Shown here: positions 6,809-11,086 of the stretch, in pieces
Layout of the letters: every line of letters begins with the position of its first letter
Numbering within the stretch: position 1 is the first letter of the stretch
Made by a program: the position numbers and the translations under genes
Notes under the pieces: generated by a model
The model's database searches: none
What the model saw: only the letters and a program-made list of their open reading frames with translations
What the model was told of the DNA's origin: nothing
Source: CANJDH01 sp031430015
Lineage (GTDB): Bacteria > Pseudomonadota > Gammaproteobacteria > Burkholderiales > JAEUOS01
Assembly: GCA_031430015.1 (NCBI GenBank)
Contig: JANPAR010000273.1
Coordinates: forward strand, 1 to 11,086
Reading direction: 5' to 3'
DNA length: 11,086 nucleotides

Positions 6809-7906
6809 ATGACCGCAACAGCCACCGTCAGTGCTGCCGACTATGTCCCGGTGAATTCCGGCGCCGCGGGCGCCGCCAAGTTCGCCGGCTCCGACAGCCG
6901 CAAGTACAACTACTTCACGCCCAAGGGCCGCAAGGCGAGCCACTACGAAGACATGACGCTGGACGTCCAGCCTGACCCCAAGCGCTACTTGCTGCAAGAC
7001 TGGATCATCAGCTTCCCTGACGGCACGCCAACCTACTACGAAGGCTGGACCAAGGGCCGCTCGACCGACTGGCACGTCTTCCGCGCGGTCGACGAAGAGT
7101 GGGAGCGCACCCACTACCAACGCCAGTCGACGATTGAAGGAATGATCGCGCAGGCGGTTGAAAACGGACGCCGCTCGGGCGCACCGACACGCTTTGACAA
7201 GGCCTGGGTCAAGGTGCTGGAGAAGCACCTGGGCGCCTACAAACATGCCGAGTTCGGTTTGGGCACCTCGCTGATGCAGGCCCAGCGCTACGGCTACACG
7301 CAGATGATCAACTCGGCGATCCTGACGAATTCTTCGTACAAGCTGCGCTTCGCCCAGGACCTGACGCTGTACCTTGGCGATATCGGCCTGGACATCACCG
7401 GCTTCGACGCCGAGGTCGGCAAGAAGCATTGGCTAGAAGATCCGATCTGGCAACCGACGCGGCGGCTGGTCGAGACCCTCGCGGGCTCGCAGGACTACCT
7501 GGAACAGTACTTCGCCGTCAACATCGTGTTCGAGCCGATGGTGGGCGAACTCTTCCGCAGCGGCTTCGTGATGCAGGCGGCGGCCTCGCAAAACGACTTC
7601 ATCACACCCACCGTGGTGTCGTCGGCGGAAGGTGACTACCACCGCAACCTGGCCAACACCATCGAGTTGATGCACATGCTGGTCAGCGACCCCGCACACG
7701 CGGCGCACAACACGGCCTTGTTCAACGGCTGGCTGGCGACCTATGGCGACCTGGCCGCGAATGCAGCGAAGAACCTGCAACCGATCTGGTCGCTGCCGCA
7801 CGTCAAGGTGGCCCACTTCCCGGACGCGTACGCCACCGCAGTCGACCGCATGAAGAGCATCGCGAACCAACTCGGCCTGACATTGCCGGCATCGCTCACC
7901 GCCTGA
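6809..7906 (+). CDS. prmC: Monooxygenase hydroxylase small (beta) subunit
   Basis: 365 aa, the usual size. It starts after GAGGAG at 6796-6801 with a 7-nt spacer. It is a ferritin-fold paralogue of the large subunit with no complete set of Glu/His iron ligands, as expected for the non-catalytic beta subunit. Recognisable stretches include RKYNYFTPKGRKASHYEDMT (31-50), LQDWIISFPDGTPTYYEGWT (62-81) and EPMVGELFRSGFV (242-254), which resemble the PrmC/MimC and phenol hydroxylase DmpL group. It forms the hydroxylase core with PrmA. It lies between the reductase (18 bp upstream) and the coupling protein (23 bp downstream). The extreme N-terminus (about 1-28, Ala/Ser-rich) is probably flexible. Confidence 0.92.
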   Translation: MTATATVSAADYVPVNSGAAGAAKFAGSDSRKYNYFTPKGRKASHYEDMTLDVQPDPKRYLLQDWIISFPDGTPTYYEGWTKGRSTDWHVFRAVDEEWERTHYQRQSTIEGMIAQAVENGRRSGAPTRFDKAWVKVLEKHLGAYKHAEFGLGTSLMQAQRYGYTQMINSAILTNSSYKLRFAQDLTLYLGDIGLDITGFDAEVGKKHWLEDPIWQPTRRLVETLAGSQDYLEQYFAVNIVFEPMVGELFRSGFVMQAAASQNDFITPTVVSSAEGDYHRNLANTIELMHMLVSDPAHAAHNTALFNGWLATYGDLAANAAKNLQPIWSLPHVKVAHFPDAYATAVDRMKSIANQLGLTLPASLTA

Positions 7907-7929
7907 CACCCAACTCCAGAGGAATCATC

Positions 7930-8292
7930 ATGGCTTACCACGCAGACAACATCTTCAAAGCCTTCAAGGACATCGAGTTCAAGGGCACCGTCTCGCACCA
8001 GTGCGGTGTGACGCTGAACGACAGCGTCGAGGCGCGCGCCATCGCCGATCTGATGGCCACCAAGCCCGGCATCACCGTGACCTACATGCCGGCCATGATC
8101 CGCATTGACGGCGACGGCAAGATCGAATTCCGCATGGACGAAATTGCCGCGGAGCTTGGCCGCGAAATGACGCCTCAACTGTTCGAGATCTCCACCTCGA
8201 CTCACTACGGGCGGATGGTGACTGTCGACGAAAACACGGTCGTGCTGTTCGGCGACATGAACGCCGCGATGGCTTACGTGGCCTACGCCTGA
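7930..8292 (+). CDS. prmD: Monooxygenase coupling/effector protein (MmoB/DmpM family)
   Basis: 120 aa. It starts at ATG 7930 after AGAGGA near 7918-7923. No cofactor motif is present, as expected. The core VTLNDSVEARAIADLMATKP (27-46), followed by ITVTYMPAMIRIDGDGKIEF (48-67) and a short helix before the strand, is the MmoB-like fold seen in MimD and DmpM. Such proteins bind the hydroxylase and control substrate and oxygen access to the diiron site. Its place, fourth after large subunit, reductase and small subunit, fits prmABCD/mimABCD order. The amidohydrolase gene follows after 14 bp. Confidence 0.92.
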   Translation: MAYHADNIFKAFKDIEFKGTVSHQCGVTLNDSVEARAIADLMATKPGITVTYMPAMIRIDGDGKIEFRMDEIAAELGREMTPQLFEISTSTHYGRMVTVDENTVVLFGDMNAAMAYVAYA

Positions 8293-8306
8293 GAGGACAG
8301 CACATC

Positions 8307-9386
8307 ATGTACAAGACCGCATCCGGCGAAGAGATCTTCATCATCGATGGGCACGTGCACAACTGGGACGCGACCAAGGCGAACCAGAAGAACGTGCACG
8401 GCGAGCAGTTCATCAACTGCTTCCACGGCTACCACGCCTTCCTCACCCCGAAGGACAAGCTCTGGACGCGCGAGAAGTTCGATCGTTATGGCGCCGAGCA
8501 GATGTACCGTGACCTGTTCGTCGACGGCCCCGACGACATGGCGATCTTCCAGCCGACCTACCTGAAGGACTTCTACGTCAACGGGTTCAACACCACGGAA
8601 CAGAACGCGGTGTTGAAGGCGCAGTACCCGAACCGCTTCATCCTCAACGGCGCGTTCGACCCGCGCGACGAAGCGGCCGGGCTTGATGCGTTCGAAGAGC
8701 TGGCGGCCACCCACAAGCTCAAGGGCGTCAAGCTCTACACCGCGGAATGGAAGGGCGCGAGCCGCGGCTATAAGTTGTCTGATCCGTGGGCCGAGAAGTA
8801 CCTGGCGCTCGCCGAAAAACTGGGCGTCAAGAACATTCATGTGCACAAAGGCCCGACGATCCTGCCGCTGGACCGTGACGCCTTCGACGTGGCCGACATC
8901 GACATTGCGGCGACCAACTTCCAGGGCCTGAACTTCATCGTTGAACACTGCGGCCTGCCCCGGCTGGACGACTTCACCTGGATCGCCACCCAGGAGACCA
9001 ACGTCTATGGCGGACTGGCCGTGGTCATACCTTTCATCCACAACCAGCCGAAGTTCTTCGCGCACGCGATCTCGCAGTTGCTGATGTTTCTGGGCCCGGA
9101 CAAGCTTCTCTACGCCAGCGACTACGGCATCTGGACGCCGAACTGGATCGTCGAGGACTTCATGGCCTTCGAGCTGCCCGACGACATCAGCAAGGAAACC
9201 GGCGCCAAGCTCGATCTGGAGGCCAAGACGAAGATCCTCGGCTTGAATGCAGCGAAGCTCTACGGCATCGATATCGAGGCGCAAAAGAAGCTGCTCGCTC
9301 CGGAGCAGGCCGCCGTGGAAGCCCAGAGGAACAAGACCGCAGCGAAGAACACGACCACGATGCAGCAGGTCCACGAGACCACCTGA
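8307..9386 (+). CDS. Amidohydrolase-2 family metal-dependent hydrolase
   Basis: 359 aa TIM-barrel hydrolase of the ACMSD-like Amidohydro_2 family. Candidate metal ligands are all present: HxH at H16 and H18 (IDGHVHNW), H180 in NIHVHKGP, H214 in VEHCGLP, and D272 in YASDYG. An active enzyme is therefore expected, probably with one zinc or similar ion. Ribosome binding site GAGAGGA ends 9-10 nt before the ATG. Genes of this family accompany Prm/Mim-type monooxygenases in actinobacteria too, but their job is not known to me; hydrolysis or decarboxylation of a pathway intermediate and help in enzyme maturation are both possible. The C-terminal part after about 325 is charged and probably flexible. 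The stop is only 2 bp from the next start, so the pair is probably translationally coupled. Confidence 0.9.
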   Translation: MYKTASGEEIFIIDGHVHNWDATKANQKNVHGEQFINCFHGYHAFLTPKDKLWTREKFDRYGAEQMYRDLFVDGPDDMAIFQPTYLKDFYVNGFNTTEQNAVLKAQYPNRFILNGAFDPRDEAAGLDAFEELAATHKLKGVKLYTAEWKGASRGYKLSDPWAEKYLALAEKLGVKNIHVHKGPTILPLDRDAFDVADIDIAATNFQGLNFIVEHCGLPRLDDFTWIATQETNVYGGLAVVIPFIHNQPKFFAHAISQLLMFLGPDKLLYASDYGIWTPNWIVEDFMAFELPDDISKETGAKLDLEAKTKILGLNAAKLYGIDIEAQKKLLAPEQAAVEAQRNKTAAKNTTTMQQVHETT

Positions 9387-9388
9387 GC

Positions 9389-10153
9389 ATGGCTGCCGAC
9401 CGCGTATGGCCAGACCGCGTCGAGCAGGTGCAAGCCTGCCTGACGACGGTGATGGACCCGGAGCTCGACGAGTCGGTGGCCGAGCTCGGCTTTGTCACCG
9501 CGGTCGAGTTGCTGCCGGACGGCGAGGTGCGCATCGCCTTTCGCCTGCCGACCTATTGGTGCGCCGCCAACTTCGCCTTTCTGATGGCTGACGACATGCG
9601 CCTGGCTGTGCAAGCCCTGCCCTGGGTCACGCGGGTGCGGGTGCGCTTGCACGACCACATGTACGCCGACACGATCAACGACGGCGTGGCCGATGGCGCC
9701 GGCTTCCAGGCGGCCTTCGGCGCCGATGCCCAGGGCGGTCTTGAGGCCTTGCGCCAGACCTTCCTGGTGAAGGCCTTCCAGCGCCGCCAGCAGGCACTGT
9801 TGGAACACCTGCTCGACGCCGGTCACACGGCGGCGGCGCTGGTTGCGCTGGACATCGGCGCCCTCCAGGAACTGGCTGTCGATAGCGACGGCTGGCGCCT
9901 GGTCGAGCGCTATTTCGAACGGCGCGGCGTCGTGGCCGGCGCCAACCAGGGCGCAGCCTTTGTCGATGCGGCGGGTAGCTTGATCGCCGCCGAGGCGATG
10001 CCCGCTTACTTGCGCGATCTGCGCCGCATTGGCGTCAATGCCGAGTTCAACGGCGCTTTGTGCCGTGGCCTGCTCGAGGTGCGCAACCGCGATCTCGTGG
10101 CGCAGCCGATCCACATCGTGCGCCGCCCGCCAGATCGAGTGGGGCTGACGTGA
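9389..10153 (+). CDS. DUF59/MIP18-type metal-sulfur cluster assembly protein with C-terminal extension
   Basis: 254 aa. The N-terminal DUF59 domain (about 8-100) shows the family signature VMDPELDESVAELGFVTAVE (21-40) and C58 in LPTYWCAANF, at the place of the single conserved cysteine of this family. Stand-alone DUF59 proteins are about 100-130 aa, so the helical region 100-254 is extra and I do not recognise it. DUF59 proteins act in iron-sulfur or iron maturation. In this operon the client could be the [2Fe-2S] reductase or the diiron hydroxylase (inference). It starts 2 bp after the amidohydrolase stop without a strong ribosome binding site, which suggests translational coupling. Confidence 0.87.
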   Translation: MAADRVWPDRVEQVQACLTTVMDPELDESVAELGFVTAVELLPDGEVRIAFRLPTYWCAANFAFLMADDMRLAVQALPWVTRVRVRLHDHMYADTINDGVADGAGFQAAFGADAQGGLEALRQTFLVKAFQRRQQALLEHLLDAGHTAAALVALDIGALQELAVDSDGWRLVERYFERRGVVAGANQGAAFVDAAGSLIAAEAMPAYLRDLRRIGVNAEFNGALCRGLLEVRNRDLVAQPIHIVRRPPDRVGLT

Positions 10154-10354
10154 CGCGAATTGAGGCACTGCCTTAGCGGACCGATCATCCGCCTGGTCGC
10201 CGCCGCGACGTTGCTTTGCTCTGTGTCGCCAGCACGCGCTGACGACACGATCAGCCCCGACCGAAACGATTTCGTCGATTCGGCTGAGGTCACCGGACCG
10301 TTTCTCACGACCGGGGCTGTCAAGCAGGTTCTACCGCCTCGCCAGTCTCAGTGA
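10150..10354 (+). pseudogene. Remnant of an exported transport protein gene (5' fragment)
   Basis: From 10160 to the stop at 10352-10354 the frame encodes a Sec-type signal peptide (hydrophobic IIRLVAAATLLCSVSP, then ARA-DD cleavage). DTISPDRNDFVDSAEVTGP follows, which I recognise as like the mature N-terminus of outer-membrane 'transporter'/MetA-pathway phenol-degradation proteins (ISPDRPDFVES-type; memory, not searched). Likeness ends soon after, at about 10306, and a stop follows, so only about 35 mature residues remain of what should be some 250-300. The only in-frame start is a TTG at 10160 with no ribosome binding site. A GTG at 10150 overlaps the upstream stop (GTGA) but is in another frame and stops at once, which suggests a small indel near 10175. 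Most likely a dead relic of a hydrocarbon or aromatic uptake porin. Confidence 0.6.
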
Positions 10355-10355
10355 A

Positions 10356-10485
10356 AGCCCGCGTCCCAGGATCGGACGCCAACCGACGGCATGGCGTCCC
10401 AGAACAAGACGCAGGCACCAGCCGCGCACGCGCAGTGCGGTCGGCGCACCCAAGACACTCCCAGGCGACTAGGGAGATGGAGCGG
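10356..10485 (+). promoter_or_regulatory. Upstream activator region of the groEL promoter (copy 2)
   Basis: Homologous to 3709-3838, with the same 130-bp distance to the promoter. It contains the perfect inverted repeat GGACGCC (10374-10380) - N12 - GGCGTCC (10393-10399). Overlapping that is CGTC-N9-GACG (10395-10411), shared with copy 1. Half-sites sit about 79-112 bp upstream of the -24 GG. It begins right after the relic gene and has no open gene of its own. Confidence 0.7.
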
Positions 10486-10501
10486 TGGCATGCGAATCGC
10501 A
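10486..10501 (+). promoter_or_regulatory. Sigma-54 promoter for groEL
   Basis: TGGCATGCGAATCGCA, with GG at 10487-10488 and GC at 10499-10500, 12 bp apart. The 15-base core is identical to that before prmA, and 10469-10500 matches 3822-3853 at 28 of 32 bases. The predicted start of transcription is near 10511-10513, giving a short leader of about 33 nt before groEL. Confidence 0.82.
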
Positions 10502-10544
10502 AGCACCCTGCCAGGTGTGACCCGACAGCTACCAGGAGACAACC

Positions 10545-11086
10545 ATGCCGAACATCATGTTGCACGACGACGAGGCGCGCCAGGCCCTGGGCAGAGGCGT
10601 CGCCAAACTGGCACGCGCCGTGCGCGGCACGCTGGGCCCGCGTGGCATGAACGCGATCATCGACCGCCCGATCGGCACGCCCATCATCTCGCGTGACGGC
10701 GCCAGCATCGCCGCCGAGATCGAGTTGGAAGACCCGTTCGAGAACATGGGCGCGCAGGTGCTGCGCGAAGTTTCCAAGCAGACCAACCAGGTCGCCGGCG
10801 ACGGCACGACCACCGCCACCGTGCTGGCCGACGCGCTGGTGCAAGACGGTCTGGCTTGCCTAGCCAAGGGCGCCAACCCGGTCGAGCTGGTGGAGGGGCT
10901 GGAGCTGGCGGTGGCCGAGGTCATCGCCGCACTGAAGCGCAGCGCCAGTCCCTTGAGCGGCGGCGAACAGCTGCGCGCGGTGGCGATGGTGGCCGCCAAC
11001 GACGACCCCACCGGGCTGCTGGTGGCTGAAGCGCTGGAGCGGGTTGGCGCCGATGGCATCGTCGACGTCGACTACGGCACCACGGT
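10545..11086 (+). CDS. groEL: GroEL-like chaperonin dedicated to the monooxygenase (3' end outside window)
   Basis: 180 residues are visible; the gene runs off the window. AGGAG at 10534-10538 precedes the ATG by 6 nt. It is clearly a chaperonin: TLGPRGMN (29-36), ISRDGASIAAEIELEDPFENMGAQ (48-71) and the ATP-site GDGTTTATVLA (85-95), with D51 and D86 corresponding to the ATPase residues D52 and D87 of E. coli GroEL. It differs from housekeeping GroEL in much of the rest, including an N-terminus MPNIMLHDDEARQALGRG instead of the usual MAAKDVKFG type and a divergent 130-180 stretch. No groES precedes it. Known for relatives: the mycobacterial MimG chaperonin is required for productive folding of MimA. 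The linked place and the promoter shared with prmA argue for the same role here. Confidence 0.93.
   Translation, partial: MPNIMLHDDEARQALGRGVAKLARAVRGTLGPRGMNAIIDRPIGTPIISRDGASIAAEIELEDPFENMGAQVLREVSKQTNQVAGDGTTTATVLADALVQDGLACLAKGANPVELVEGLELAVAEVIAALKRSASPLSGGEQLRAVAMVAANDDPTGLLVAEALERVGADGIVDVDYGTT

Noticed and set aside
8283..9374. Minus-strand open frame of 363 codons opposite the amidohydrolase
   Set aside because: Same shadow effect; the plus strand has the full metal-ligand set and operon spacing.
10265..10282. Small palindrome CGAAA-CGA-TTTCG as a terminator
   Set aside because: Only five pairs, no T-run, and it lies in the coding relic of the transporter.
1..11086. CRISPR arrays, tRNA/rRNA genes, transposase genes, integrase or attachment sites
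   Set aside because: Nothing seen: no regularly spaced repeats, no tRNA-like folds noticed by eye, no transposase or integrase motifs. The tandem repeat has only two adjoining units without spacers.

Overview
The window is GC-rich DNA, probably from a Gram-negative betaproteobacterium (Burkholderiales or Rhodocyclales type). The reasons are the codon usage, AGGAG-type ribosome binding sites, sigma-54 type promoters, and a palindromic intergenic repeat of a kind I associate with these orders. It carries a catabolic cluster for a soluble binuclear-iron monooxygenase of the propane/phenol/acetone group (PrmABCD/MimABCD type). Organism and substrate are inferences; the enzyme class is clear from the sequence.

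Left part (1-3674): a zinc-type secondary alcohol dehydrogenase gene is followed by three tightly linked genes. These are a COG0523/CobW-family metallochaperone GTPase, a WD40-type beta-propeller protein and a 72-residue protein of unknown function. The last three are joined by two ATGA stop/start overlaps. The end of the GTPase gene has been overwritten by a palindromic repeat, including two near-identical 60-bp tandem units, that is now translated as a C-terminal tail.

Centre (3675-10153): a 291-bp intergenic region holds a sigma-54 promoter and conserved upstream sites. It is followed by hydroxylase large subunit (prmA), reductase (prmB), hydroxylase small subunit (prmC), coupling protein (prmD), a metal-dependent amidohydrolase and a DUF59/MIP18-type protein with a long C-terminal extension. 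A strong hairpin without a T-tract separates prmA from prmB. All six carboxylate/histidine iron ligands of the large subunit are present with the same spacing as in soluble methane monooxygenase.

Right part (10154-11086): a degenerate start of an exported, probably outer-membrane transport, protein is followed by a second, homologous copy of the sigma-54 promoter and upstream-site module. This drives a divergent groEL that runs off the window. In mycobacterial relatives a dedicated GroEL-like protein is needed to fold the large subunit, so the two duplicated promoters probably co-induce the enzyme and its chaperonin.

Likely working: the monooxygenase (PrmA/PrmC, fed electrons by PrmB and gated by PrmD) hydroxylates a small hydrocarbon, ketone or phenol, and the dehydrogenase oxidises the alcohol. 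GroEL, and perhaps the CobW/WD40/small-protein set and the DUF59 protein, help to fold or metallate the enzymes. No regulator gene is present in the window.
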